The notes: generated by a model from the letters alone, not told the origin. A DNA stretch of 55,226 nt from 0-14-3-00-41-53 sp041500225 (GCA_041500225.1 JBGQLV010000010.1:1-55226); one strand, 5' to 3'; positions 42,666 to 51,658 are shown, numbered from the stretch's first letter. A program made the numbers and translations.

Positions 42666-43160
42666 TTACTCAACCATTTTGAACATCTTTTTCAAGGCAC
42701 CACATATAGGACATTTATCAGGTGGCTCTCCTTCGACAGTGTTTCCACAGACCTGACAGACATAGTAATCAACCTCAGGGTTTTTACCGAGATTTTCGAG
42801 TGCTTTTTTATAAAGAGCTGCGTGAATCTTTTCGACGTCGTTGGCAAAACTGAAACTCCTCAGAGCACCTTTTTTCGCTTCAGCTTCAGCATCTTTAATC
42901 ATCTGAGGATACATTTTCTGGAACTCGTATGTTTCTCCTTTAATTGCTGCATCGAGATTTTCTTTTGTGCCTCTAATTCCACCCAGCTCTCTCAAGTGAT
43001 TTAATGCGTGAACGGTTTCAGCTTCAGCAGCAGTTCTAAAGAGTTTTGCAACTTGTTTGTATCCTTCTGACTCGGCCTTTCTTGCAAATGCAAGATATTT
43101 TCTATTAGCCTGTGATTCACCTGCAAATGCATCCTGAAGATTATTTTCGGTCTTTGACAT
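42666..43160 (-). CDS. Rubrerythrin
   Basis: A 164-residue peroxide reductase. The diiron site shows in NLQDAFAGESQANRKY, AAEAETVHALNHL and EKIHAALYKKAL, and the C-terminal rubredoxin domain in YYVCQVCGNTVEGEPPDKCP plus ICG. It protects an anaerobe from hydrogen peroxide, receiving electrons perhaps from the adjacent flavoprotein. GGAGG precedes the start. It lies 13 bp after the membrane PLD-like gene. Confidence 0.96.
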   Translation of the reverse strand: MSKTENNLQDAFAGESQANRKYLAFARKAESEGYKQVAKLFRTAAEAETVHALNHLRELGGIRGTKENLDAAIKGETYEFQKMYPQMIKDAEAEAKKGALRSFSFANDVEKIHAALYKKALENLGKNPEVDYYVCQVCGNTVEGEPPDKCPICGALKKMFKMVE

Positions 43161-43173
43161 AAGTTGCCTCCTT

Positions 43174-43845
43174 TTAATCTATTACAATCCTTTCCAGTTC
43201 CTTTGTATCTATCTGCAGCTCCTTTTCAAGAAGCTTTGGAGTCAATCCAGTTTGATGAACTACCTCTTTCACATACTTTTCATACGACATGCTCTCTTCC
43301 CAGCATCTGTAAAAATGGTCTTTTAAAATCACTGCGAGACCCTCAGAAGGGATTCTGTAGCCCTTTCTCGTAGCTTCTTTTTCCCCCGTGCTTTCAGGGA
43401 TACCGATCACCGCTATCCTGTCATCCACGATTATATAGCGAATATTATTTGCAATAGCACATATACTGTATCTTACCTCAGCCCCAGCCTTTGTATAAAG
43501 ATACCCTATATGCAGTCTATCGTGGAATTTTGGTAAAAGGTATTTGACTTTTATTCCTTCTTTTTTTAATTTCTCAAGATTATGGATAATATCCTGTACC
43601 CTTTTTCTATCGTCTTCTGAGGGGAGCCTTCCGGTGATAACGCCGATGACCTCATCTTTTGCATCTGTCATGGAATCCGTAACAGAAAGAAAATACTCCT
43701 GTCGTGTAAGTATCTTTGTTGCCTTTCCTACTTCCAGCAAAAGGTTTTTTCTGCCTCTCCCTTCCCTGATACTATAAAGGAGGAGTATGATAGTGGCTAA
43801 AAGCAGTACTGATTCAAGTATAAGAAGAAGTGGTTCAATAGTCAT
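43174..43845 (-). CDS. Membrane-anchored PLD-like protein
   Basis: A 223-residue protein with one N-terminal membrane helix (LLLILESVLLLATIILLLYS) followed by a soluble domain resembling the PLD-like fold used in TrmB-type regulators (KEGIKVKYLLPKFHDRLHIG, then NNIRYIIVDDRIAVIGIPES and LKDHFYRCWEES). A full HKD motif is not present, so enzymatic activity is doubtful. First gene of the rubrerythrin unit. Function unknown. Confidence 0.6.
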   Translation of the reverse strand: MTIEPLLLILESVLLLATIILLLYSIREGRGRKNLLLEVGKATKILTRQEYFLSVTDSMTDAKDEVIGVITGRLPSEDDRKRVQDIIHNLEKLKKEGIKVKYLLPKFHDRLHIGYLYTKAGAEVRYSICAIANNIRYIIVDDRIAVIGIPESTGEKEATRKGYRIPSEGLAVILKDHFYRCWEESMSYEKYVKEVVHQTGLTPKLLEKELQIDTKELERIVID

Positions 43846-43889
43846 ATTTTAAAGTCTTTTGATTTCTATTTGTAAAAATAAGTGTACCC

Positions 43890-44210
43890 TCAGACCTTCT
43901 GTTTTATTATAACATCATCAGCCCAGCTCAATGTAGCAGACACTGTAGGGAATCCTATGGTGCTTGTCAGCAGAATTATCGTATGGTATATTTCTTCAGG
44001 CTTTGCTCCTAACTCTAATGCCCTTCTTGTATGGGAATGTACTGAGCCTTCTGACCTTATTGCAGCGGCAGCAGCTAACTGTATCAAATGAGAAGTTTTT
44101 GCATCAATCGGACCTGATTCCTTTGTTACCTTTCCAAGATTATCAACTGCTCTTAAGAATTTCTTAAACCTTTTTTTAACGCTTAAATACTGCCCTGGTA
44201 ATTCTGGCAT
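43890..44210 (-). CDS. Carboxymuconolactone decarboxylase-family protein
   Basis: A 106-residue AhpD-like protein. The signature region reads IRSEGSVHSHTRRALELGAK and PEEIYHTIILLTSTIGFPTV. The CxxC of AhpD is replaced by EGSVHSH, which keeps the acid and histidine but has no redox cysteines, as in other CMD subfamilies. The role may be in peroxide or aromatic metabolism. Same strand as the rubrerythrin group. Confidence 0.82.
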   Translation of the reverse strand: MPELPGQYLSVKKRFKKFLRAVDNLGKVTKESGPIDAKTSHLIQLAAAAAIRSEGSVHSHTRRALELGAKPEEIYHTIILLTSTIGFPTVSATLSWADDVIIKQKV

Positions 44211-44386
44211 AGTGACCTCCTAAATTATTGTTATAAAAATTATAGCAGAATATAAGGCTACAATCTATTTAAATAGACCTCAACGTTGCAAAAAAGACAT
44301 GGCAGATCCCGAAAGCTTTCGGGAAAAAACCCGTCAAAGCGACAGGAATTCATTAACCCGGAAACTGCATTTATCTGATGACCAAA

Positions 44387-44534
44387 GCAGGCATATATGC
44401 ATAAAAACCTTTACAAAGCAGAATTGGGTTATTCAATGTTATCAATCGTTACTGATGAAAATATTCAGGCTCTCTGAATATCATGTGTCTTACAAAGGTG
44501 CTGCTGGCAAAGCTTTTTCTGCATATATGCCTGC
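44387..44534. repeat. MITE-like element with about 35-bp inverted ends
   Basis: GCAGGCATATATGCATAAAA... (44387-44421) and the matching right arm (44501-44534, ending TGCATATATGCCTGC) are imperfect inverted copies enclosing about 80 bp. A small open frame across it looks accidental. Just before it, at about 44309, is the palindrome CCCGAAAGCTTTCGGG, which recurs at 49453. The gap 44211-44715 holds no gene. Confidence 0.6.
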
Positions 44535-44685
44535 CTTAAAATGAATGAATTGCACTTTTCGGATTAACCCAAATAATGCAATTGAATAATGCAGGTGCAG
44601 GGTAAAACACATCGTACCTAAGTATGTTGATGGACGACCTTCTGAAGCTTTGGGAAGGGAAATGGTATTTTAAATCAACATCCTG

Positions 44686-44729
44686 TACAGAAAGGGTAAG
44701 TGGGGCAGATTGAGCTTACCCTTTCTTTC
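44686..44729. terminator. Long hairpin at the end of the small ribosomal-like gene
   Basis: AGAAAGGGTAAG and CTTACCCTTTCT form a perfect 12-bp stem around a 14-nt loop. On the minus strand it overlaps the stop codon of the COX24-like gene and probably terminates it; there is no T run. Confidence 0.5.
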
Positions 44730-44814
44730 TCCTCTGGAATTTTGTCTTCTTCCTTAGTTTATCGTGCTTATGTTTACTCATCTTCTTTTTACGCCATTTT
44801 ACGACATTTCCCAC
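44716..44814 (-). CDS. AURKAIP1/COX24-domain small basic protein (bS22-like)
   Basis: A 32-residue, very basic protein read from a GTG at 44814: start VGNVVKWRKKKMSKHKHDKL, end RKKTKFQRRKKG. The pattern 'VVKWRKKKM-KHKH-KL-KKT-QRR' is that of the AURKAIP1/COX24 domain, found in a tiny ribosome-associated protein (bS22 in mycobacteria). The ribosome binding site AGAGGGGG lies 7 nt before the start. It stands alone, upstream of a hairpin. Too short for ordinary gene finders. The match to the domain is from memory of its pattern. Confidence 0.72.
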   Translation of the reverse strand: MGNVVKWRKKKMSKHKHDKLRKKTKFQRRKKG

Positions 44815-44856
44815 ACATATACCCCCTCTTTAAAGATAGTAGTAAGTAAACAGGAA

Positions 44857-47800
44857 TCAGGTATTCCGTTTACTGTATTCTCTTGCTTGATCCATGAACG
44901 CTTCGAGCTGTATCTCTACTGTAGGCGACTCCGACCCATCATAAGGTATACTGATGCACGGAATTCCATAATCTCTGGTAACGCCCCTCAAAAGGGCTGT
45001 TACAATGGTACCCGGCATGCAACCAAAAGGCATGGCATTTATAATGCCCGAGGCTCCTTTTTCTAAAAGATCAATACATTTACCGATGCTTAAAATAGTC
45101 TCACCTTCAAATGATTTATGTACATAAGGCGACGCTTTCTCGAGTAGCTCTTTGGTTTCAGGCTCTTTCAATGTCTTCAGGAACCCCTTAAAACATTTAG
45201 CTAATCTGTGTTCTATCCTCTTTTGAAAAAATTTCTTCAAAAGAAAGTTAATAATAGCAGACCTTTCCTTTTTTATCAATGCCTTCGTTAACCCCATATA
45301 GTTTACATAGTAAATCCATTCCTCAACCGGTGCCAGCCATACCTCGCCGCCAAGCGCCTCAACCTTTCTTATAATGTCCTCATTAGAGAATTTATGAGAC
45401 CTGACAAATATCTCGCCGATCACCCCGATGAGAGGTTTTCCGCCTTTATAAACTGGAAGGTTTTCGAAGTCTTTTCTTATGTGTTGCATCTCTTTTTCTA
45501 AATTACCATTCCTATTTTTTAAGGAGAGGTATAATTTTTCCAGGTAATTCCCGTACAATTCGTTGGCAGATCCCTTATTCCTTTCATATGGTCTTGTCTC
45601 ATGCAGGCATTTATTGAGAAGCTCATAAGCAATGATACCCTTCCACGCATGCATAGTAAAATCCTTGCCTATAATTCCAAGGTCAGCGTAAAAAGTAGTG
45701 TCCTGATTAGGAGAGAATATCGGCACATCTTTATAACCCAGATCATCGAGGACTGTCCTGTGAAAAATATTATACTGACCGAATCTGCAGGGACCCGTGC
45801 CCGAAGGCATAAAGAACGCACTTTTTTCAGGTCTGAAACCGGGTTCCAGAACCTTCTTTAACATATCGCCCGTGGTAACGGCACAGGGATAGCATTCTTT
45901 GCCTGAGACGTATTTTCTTGCCAGGTCGATAGTGCTTTTATCAGACTCGGGGAGTACCTCAGCCTCCACGCCGCAATGCTCAAATGCGGATGCGAGGGCA
46001 AATGCATGATCCGACATGCGGGGGATGTAAATAATTTGTTCAGAATGTTTGGTGATCACCGGCTGATGCGTTGTTTCCTTCTTGTCATCAGCGACTCTTA
46101 GTTTATGACTTACAGCCTTATTCCTTATGCTGTCCATAAACGCTTCACACCTTGTTATTATGCCTGCGTCAGCGCTGTGCTCATCTATTTCTATATGAAG
46201 GAAAGGTTTCTTCCCCATCTCTTTTCTGAAATATTTGAGTATGAAAGAGTCGGGCCCGCACAAGAAGTTACCGATGTAAATGGCGTGAAGATTCTGATTC
46301 TCCCTGACGAATCTTGCGGCCTTCAAAATCCTCTGGCCCGATCTCCAGTACATATTAGGCCAATCGGCGTCTATGGCATATCTTTCGAGGGGCAGGAAAT
46401 CCATGGGGATTGATAAAACGCCAAGGTCTGCAAGTTTTTTGGGCATCTCAAGGTTTACGCCACTGTCAGAAGCATTATATGTCCTGCCGATTAGTACAAC
46501 AGCATTATCTTTAATGTTGTCCTTTATCGAGGATATGACCTCGGACCCCTTTGTCTTTACAGCATTTTTGAACTCAACCTGTGCCTTCTTTGCGATATCG
46601 ATCGCCTTTGATATCGCAGATTTTCTTATCCCGAATAATTTAAATGCCTTCTTAAGTTCCTCTAACAGAAATCCTCTGCCGAGTCTTGAATTTACCACAG
46701 GTGCAATTGTCTTTATACCTTTGAATGTCACTCTTGATACGTATGGGATGGTCTGTGTGTAAGGACATGCAAATCCCCTTTCAAAGCTATCTTCAGGTGT
46801 ATTGAGATTAATAAAACTCGGCATGAATATAGCATCTGCATTTTTTCCGAGCAAATATCTGATGTGACCGTGAGCTACCTTTACGGGAAAACACGCCTCT
46901 GCAAGCACACCCTCAAGCCCGAGGTTTACAATCTGTCTGTTTGTCCTCGGGGAGACCTCAACGTCAAAGCCGAGCTCCCATAACAGAGTGGTCCAGAAAG
47001 GAAGATAATCATGGAAGTAGAAGATATAGGGAACGCCAATCTTAAGTTTTGAGTTTTGAGTTTTGAGTTTGGAGTTATCACCCCCTCCCTTACCCTCCCC
47101 TCGGTACGAGTCGATTCCGACCCTCGATGGCCCGCCTGCCGTCCTTCGGGCAGGGGAGGGAGGGGTGGGGGGGCTGACTTCTGACTGTTGACTATTGGCG
47201 GATGACTGTCTTTGCAAATGTTCCTTCCACAGCATTTCATCCCTGAAAGAAAAGAGGTCAGGCCGGCCGGATGTCTTTCTCTTCCTCATATCATATTTTT
47301 CGCATCTGCTGCCATAAAAAAGAAACCCTTCTTCACCCGAAATCTTTACCCTGTTTATCTCACATACATTCGGACACCCCTTGCATTCAAAAGATGATAT
47401 CTCGTAAGGCCTCTTTGATAACTCAAACCCCTTAAAAGTTGTAATACGAGAGGCGGTAGACATCATGGAGGGGGTGTCAATATTCTGTTTTTCTAACTTC
47501 TGACTTCTGATTTCCCGCCCCGGCGGGGCGCCGGGGGAGACTGACTTCTGGTTTTTCATATGTCTCATTGCAATCAATGCCATACCTATTGCGCCTGTGA
47601 CCTCATGGTGAGGAGGGACGGTTATCTTTTTGCCGAGGTATTTTTCGAAGGCTGCAACAACAGACCTGTTAAAGGCTACCCCGCCCTGGAAAAATATATT
47701 CTCACCTATCGTCTTCCCCGCAACGACCCTGTTTATGTAATTCTGCACAATAGAATATGCAAGGCCTGCAAGGAGGTCATCCTTGTCAACACCCTTCTGA

Positions 47801-49323
47801 AGGTTTGACATGAGGGAATTTTCCATAAATACGGTACATCTTTCACCGAGCCTGCAGGGGTTTTTAGCAGATAGTGCGCACTGTTCGAATTCTCCTTTTA
47901 TCGAGATGTTCAGTTTCTCTGCCTGCTCCTCAAGAAAAGAACCGGTGCCTGCTGCACATGCTTTATTCATCTCAAAATCCACGACTATGCCGTCTTTAAG
48001 TGATATGAATTTTGAGTCCTGTCCTCCGATCTCGAATATTGTATCGACATCCCTGTCAATAAAGCCTGCAGCAGTAGCCTGGGCTGTAATCTCATTTTTG
48101 ACTATGTCTGCACCAACATAGTCTGCAATCATATATCTGCCCGAACCCGTCGTGCCGACACCCATTATCTCGACCTTATCCCCGACCTCATTCCCTATCT
48201 CCGTAAGTCCCTGCATGACTGCTTCTATAGGCCTGCCTGCTGTCATAAGGTACCGTTTTGCCAGGAGTCTTTCCTCTCCATCTATAATGGCGAGATTCGT
48301 GCTGATGGAGCCAACATCTATGCCGAGATAAGCCTTGATTCGCCCGGAGTTAACGGACAGGTCATCAGTCATCGGACATCGGTCATTGGTTTCAGCTATT
48401 GACTGTTCATTGATTCTTGACTGATGAAGATAAACAAGAGGCTCATAGCCAATTTCTGCCGGCCTGTCAGATTTAATAAAATCTTCAAGGTGTGAGAGAT
48501 TAAAATACTGTATAGTGTCTTCATGCATATTTTTTAATACAGCACCAATCGCTCCCATAAGTGCGTGATCCCGGGGTACAAATAGTTCATCAAGTCCAAA
48601 GATTTCTTTGAAAGCCCTTACCATTCCTTTGTTTGCTGCTACTCCCCCCTGGAAAGAAAGAGGAGGGATTATATTTCTGCCTCTTGATATAGAGCCCTTA
48701 AAGTTTCTCGCGACCGCAAAACAGAGACCTGCTACAATATCTTCCATGGGGGTTGCTATCTGCTGGAGGTGTATCATGTCAGATTTTGCAAAGACACTGC
48801 ATCTGCCGGCAACCCTCGGAGGCCTTTTTGATTTAAGTGCGAGATTACTGAAGTCTTCTATTGTGAGTCGCAGTCTTTCTGCCTGTTGGTCAAGAAAAGA
48901 ACCTGTGCCGGCTGCACAGACCGAATTCATAGAAAAGTCTCTTACAGAGCGGCCGTCCTCACCTAAAAGTATGAGTTTTGAATCTTCCCCACCCATTTCA
49001 ATTATCGTCTTTATATGGGGGAAGAGTTTATGTGTGGAATATGCCTGAGCAACAATCTCGTTAACAGGTTTTATCCCGAGAATAGAAGCGATTAACCTTC
49101 CGGCAGAACCCGTGACAGAAAGTGAAAAGTCAATTTCTTTTTTGCTCCCTGCTCTCTGCTCCCCGCTATTGATTATCGCACTATTCAGGAGTTCGAGAGC
49201 AACATTGAGCGGGTGCCCTTTGTGTCTTTCATAGCGGCTGTAAAGCCTGTTTTTGTTTTCATCAAGGATAACAAGTTTTACACTCACAGAACCTGCATCA
49301 AGACCGACGAACCTCGTTTTCAT
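44857..49323 (-). CDS. Giant acyl-CoA dehydratase activase with two ASKHA modules and HgdB-like half
   Basis: A 1488-residue protein. Two BadF/BcrA-type ATPase modules: 1-265 (GLDAGSVSVK, EMGGEDSK at 110, CAAGTGSFLDQQ at 136) and about 331-590 (GIDVGSISTN, EIGGQDSK, CAAGTGSFLEEQ at 456). A cysteine motif CKGCPNVCEI at about 647, then DUF2229 (about 760-960) and a C-terminal half like HgdB-type dehydratase subunits with cysteines in GKECYPCAVTTG and GTGPCRFGQY. Activases donate single electrons to 2-hydroxyacyl-CoA dehydratases or benzoyl-CoA reductases; the substrate here is unknown. Four segments (52-62, 305-328, 593-615, 704-760) look repeat-derived. Confidence 0.9.
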   Translation of the reverse strand: MKTRFVGLDAGSVSVKLVILDENKNRLYSRYERHKGHPLNVALELLNSAIINSGEQRAGSKKEIDFSLSVTGSAGRLIASILGIKPVNEIVAQAYSTHKLFPHIKTIIEMGGEDSKLILLGEDGRSVRDFSMNSVCAAGTGSFLDQQAERLRLTIEDFSNLALKSKRPPRVAGRCSVFAKSDMIHLQQIATPMEDIVAGLCFAVARNFKGSISRGRNIIPPLSFQGGVAANKGMVRAFKEIFGLDELFVPRDHALMGAIGAVLKNMHEDTIQYFNLSHLEDFIKSDRPAEIGYEPLVYLHQSRINEQSIAETNDRCPMTDDLSVNSGRIKAYLGIDVGSISTNLAIIDGEERLLAKRYLMTAGRPIEAVMQGLTEIGNEVGDKVEIMGVGTTGSGRYMIADYVGADIVKNEITAQATAAGFIDRDVDTIFEIGGQDSKFISLKDGIVVDFEMNKACAAGTGSFLEEQAEKLNISIKGEFEQCALSAKNPCRLGERCTVFMENSLMSNLQKGVDKDDLLAGLAYSIVQNYINRVVAGKTIGENIFFQGGVAFNRSVVAAFEKYLGKKITVPPHHEVTGAIGMALIAMRHMKNQKSVSPGAPPGREIRSQKLEKQNIDTPSMMSTASRITTFKGFELSKRPYEISSFECKGCPNVCEINRVKISGEEGFLFYGSRCEKYDMRKRKTSGRPDLFSFRDEMLWKEHLQRQSSANSQQSEVSPPTPPSPARRTAGGPSRVGIDSYRGEGKGGGDNSKLKTQNSKLKIGVPYIFYFHDYLPFWTTLLWELGFDVEVSPRTNRQIVNLGLEGVLAEACFPVKVAHGHIRYLLGKNADAIFMPSFINLNTPEDSFERGFACPYTQTIPYVSRVTFKGIKTIAPVVNSRLGRGFLLEELKKAFKLFGIRKSAISKAIDIAKKAQVEFKNAVKTKGSEVISSIKDNIKDNAVVLIGRTYNASDSGVNLEMPKKLADLGVLSIPMDFLPLERYAIDADWPNMYWRSGQRILKAARFVRENQNLHAIYIGNFLCGPDSFILKYFRKEMGKKPFLHIEIDEHSADAGIITRCEAFMDSIRNKAVSHKLRVADDKKETTHQPVITKHSEQIIYIPRMSDHAFALASAFEHCGVEAEVLPESDKSTIDLARKYVSGKECYPCAVTTGDMLKKVLEPGFRPEKSAFFMPSGTGPCRFGQYNIFHRTVLDDLGYKDVPIFSPNQDTTFYADLGIIGKDFTMHAWKGIIAYELLNKCLHETRPYERNKGSANELYGNYLEKLYLSLKNRNGNLEKEMQHIRKDFENLPVYKGGKPLIGVIGEIFVRSHKFSNEDIIRKVEALGGEVWLAPVEEWIYYVNYMGLTKALIKKERSAIINFLLKKFFQKRIEHRLAKCFKGFLKTLKEPETKELLEKASPYVHKSFEGETILSIGKCIDLLEKGASGIINAMPFGCMPGTIVTALLRGVTRDYGIPCISIPYDGSESPTVEIQLEAFMDQAREYSKRNT
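47044..47214. repeat. Composite repeat read in frame inside the activase gene
   Basis: It consists of AAACTCAAAACTCAAAACTC (minus strand) at one end, a palindromic C/G-rich element with CGGTACGAGTCGATTCCGA in the middle, and a GACTTCTGACTGTTGACTAT-type heptad run at the other end. It encodes residues of about 704-760, a proline/serine/glycine-rich linker before DUF2229. A related palindrome with CGGTACGACTCG is at about 49390 in the intergenic spacer. Confidence 0.75.
47470..47547. repeat. Second in-frame palindromic repeat in the activase gene
   Basis: CCCGCCCCGGCGGGGCGCCG, a GC palindrome, flanked by ACTTCTGACTTCTGA heptads. It encodes residues of about 593-618 (SVSPGAPPGREIRSQKLEKQ) in the linker after the second ATPase module. 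Confidence 0.7.
48340..48411. repeat. Heptad-type repeat in the activase gene
   Basis: Degenerate copies of a GTCATCGG/GTCATTGG/GACTGTTCATTG-like unit encode residues of about 305-328, the linker between the two ATPase modules. Less regular than the others. Confidence 0.5.
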
Positions 49324-49937
49324 AACAGATGATCCGAAAATGCACCCCCTTTAGAGAAACTTTCTCACTTTTCTCCCTCTTTGGTAAAGTCGGTACGACT
49401 CGCAACCGAGAGGGGTTAGGGGAGATTTTATAAATCATAAATGGGAGCCCCGAAAGCTTTCGGGGTTCTTAAAATCCCCACTTTTCCCCCTTTTCCAAAG
49501 GAGGATTTTATTTTCTTTTGCGCCGGTATTGCCGGCATAACGATTCCTGTGAATTACTAATAAAACCATAAGTAAGGTCACATTCCTGTAACTATTCTGT
49601 CATGCTGGCTTGTCCAGTTATGTCATTCCGACTTGTTCGGAATCCTTCTTCAGGAAAGATTCTCTACGAGTCGTAGACCAGACAAGCTGGAATGACAGCT
49701 AATGTGGTCTTAGTTATGAACTTTTTTAGTATACCACAGAACAAATCCATTCTGTCCATAATCCGTAACCAACCTTTCAGATGTAATATTAGCGAGACCC
49801 TGAAACGAGTTCAGGGTGACAGAAAGGACGCATATAATTGTCATGCTGAACTTGTTTCAGCATCGCTTGGCTACGGATTATGGTCTTGTGGCGCAATATT
49901 TTATATGTAAATAAAAAAATCTTATAATTTTTTTCCC
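49324..49937. repeat. Repeat-rich intergenic spacer
   Basis: No gene. It holds several inverted repeats: 49362-49430 (CTCCCTCTTTGG arm, CGGTACGACTCG core, G-rich arm), the palindrome GCCCCGAAAGCTTTCGGGG at about 49446-49466, 49597-49698 (CTGTCATGCTGGCTTGTC and inverted GACAAGCTGGAATGACAG), and 49757-49882 (outer arms CATAATCCGTAACCAA/TTGGCTACGGATTATG around a 28-bp inner pair containing CTGAAACGAGTTCAG). The last element is 126 bp with two nested arm pairs. Confidence 0.7.
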
Positions 49938-49966
49938 TTGACAATCAATGATTTATAGTATATTTT
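49938..49966 (+). promoter_or_regulatory. Strong sigma70-type promoter of the secretion pair
   Basis: TTGACA (49938-49943), 17-bp spacer and TATATT (49961-49966), five of six matching the -10. It gives a leader of about 95 nt before the transporter start. Confidence 0.75.
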
Positions 49967-50065
49967 TATACCTATGCTGTAACTAAATCTATAATTATAT
50001 GAACTAACCTTTTATACACAAAGAAAAAATGCAAGTTTTTATAACCGTTTTGTAAGGAGGCTATC

Positions 50066-51658
50066 ATGAAATCAGGGATACTGGGAGGCTTATTGTTGTT
50101 TGTATTAATAGCGTACCTGACCCTCTTGCCCAATCTTTTACAGGCATCTGAACCGGAATTCTTAGTAACACAGGCATCTGAACCGGAATTCTTAGTAACA
50201 AAGATAAACATAACAGGCAATACAATTATCAGATCGAAAGACCTTGCTCCAATTGTAAAGAATTACGAGGGCAGATTCTTAACCCTTTCCGAATTGCAGA
50301 AAGCGGCCGCACTAATCACCGAAGAATATAAAAAACGGGGCTATATCCTTGCAAAGGCTTACGTACCCGAGCAAAAGCTTGTCAATTGTGAGGCTGAGAT
50401 TGCCATTTTTGAGGGTAAGATAGGCGAGATAATTATTCAGGGTGACCACAAATACTATTCAACAAACTTTATCAAAAAGCATTTTGACCCAATCTTAAAA
50501 GAGCAGGCATTGAATCAGGATACCCTCGAAAGGGCTATCCTCATCCTTAATGAATACCCGAGACTCAATGTAAAGACAATGCTCCAGGCAGGCAAGGAGC
50601 CTGGTACAACAGACATTATCGTTAAGGCAGAAAACGCTTTACCTCTTCATTTCACATTGGACTACAACAATTTCGGCTCAAGATATGTAGGCAAAAGTAG
50701 ATATGGTGCGACACTTGATGTAGGGAATCTCATAAGAGAAGGTTCACTCCTTTCACTTCGGGGTGTCACCGGAGATGACCCCGATGACATATTGTTTGGA
50801 AGGGCATCGTACTCTGTCCCTGTAAACAATATTGGCACAAGGGCTGGAATTTATTATGCAAATGGTGATTTTGATGTTGGGAGGGAATTTGCAATCCTTG
50901 ACATGACGGGTAAAACCGAATCATATGGTTTTTACATTACCCATCCTTTTATAAAGAAGAGAAACATGAGTCTTACTGCTGAATTTGATTTCGATGTGAA
51001 AAATGCAAAGCAATATATATTCGGTTCAATAATATCAAGCAACGACAAGCTTCGTTCTATAAGAGGTGGTGTAAGCTTTGATTGCACTGATACCACGGGG
51101 AGGACAGCTACAGCCCTCTTCATAACACAGGGACTCGGCCATTTCCTTGGTGCAATGGAAAATAACTATGAATACGCAAGCCGCTATGGTGCGGACAATA
51201 GATTCACAAAGGTCAATCTTGATCTGATACGACTCCAGAAGGTCTTACCTTATATGTTTTTAATCCTGAAAGGTTCAGGACAGTGGGCATCAGATAGCCT
51301 TGTTGCAGCCGAGCAGTTTTCTATCGGCGGTGCTGACTCTGTAAGGGGTTATCCAGAGGCAGAATATTTAGGTGATCACGGCTACTCTGCAACTGCAGAG
51401 ATGAGGATATCTCCAATTTCATCTAAAAAAGACCTTATGCAGATTGCACTTTTTATTGACACCGGTGGCATAGTCGTAAAGAATCCCGTACCGGGTCAGG
51501 AAAGTCATCATGCCCTGACAGGAGGTGGTGCAGGTCTTCGCTTTAAACTTCCTTATGACTTTGATATAAGGGCCGATGTCGGATTCCCCCTGTCGCCATC
51601 TAATTCATCTGAGAATAAGGATGCAATCCTTTATTTTCAGGCAGTTAAGAGGTTTTAG
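50066..51658 (+). CDS. Two-partner secretion transporter TpsB (ShlB/FhaC family)
   Basis: A 530-residue outer membrane protein that exports the exoprotein encoded next. Signal peptide GLLLFVLIAYLTLLPNLLQA, then POTRA-type domains (about 45-195: KINITGNTIIRSKDL, AYVPEQKLVNCEAEIAIFEG) and a 16-strand barrel with the hallmark VRGY motif in GGADSVRGYPEAEYLGDHGY and final aromatic KRF. AGGAGG lies 6 bp upstream of the start. A 30-bp unit at the mature N-terminus is duplicated. Confidence 0.93.
   Translation: MKSGILGGLLLFVLIAYLTLLPNLLQASEPEFLVTQASEPEFLVTKINITGNTIIRSKDLAPIVKNYEGRFLTLSELQKAAALITEEYKKRGYILAKAYVPEQKLVNCEAEIAIFEGKIGEIIIQGDHKYYSTNFIKKHFDPILKEQALNQDTLERAILILNEYPRLNVKTMLQAGKEPGTTDIIVKAENALPLHFTLDYNNFGSRYVGKSRYGATLDVGNLIREGSLLSLRGVTGDDPDDILFGRASYSVPVNNIGTRAGIYYANGDFDVGREFAILDMTGKTESYGFYITHPFIKKRNMSLTAEFDFDVKNAKQYIFGSIISSNDKLRSIRGGVSFDCTDTTGRTATALFITQGLGHFLGAMENNYEYASRYGADNRFTKVNLDLIRLQKVLPYMFLILKGSGQWASDSLVAAEQFSIGGADSVRGYPEAEYLGDHGYSATAEMRISPISSKKDLMQIALFIDTGGIVVKNPVPGQESHHALTGGGAGLRFKLPYDFDIRADVGFPLSPSNSSENKDAILYFQAVKRF
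50142..50201 (+). repeat. Perfect 30-bp tandem duplication in the tpsB gene
   Basis: Two identical 30-bp units starting CAGGCATCTGAACCGGAATT and ending CTTAGTAACA encode ASEPEFLVTQ and ASEPEFLVTK, just after the signal peptide. The duplication is in frame and exact, so it is recent. Confidence 0.9.

Noticed and set aside
44299..44544. 81-codon plus-strand frame
   Set aside because: It spans the MITE-like inverted repeats, whose symmetry explains the sequence better than coding does.
49324..49937. CRISPR array
   Set aside because: Repeats here are inverted, different from each other and irregularly spaced, with no cas genes in the window.
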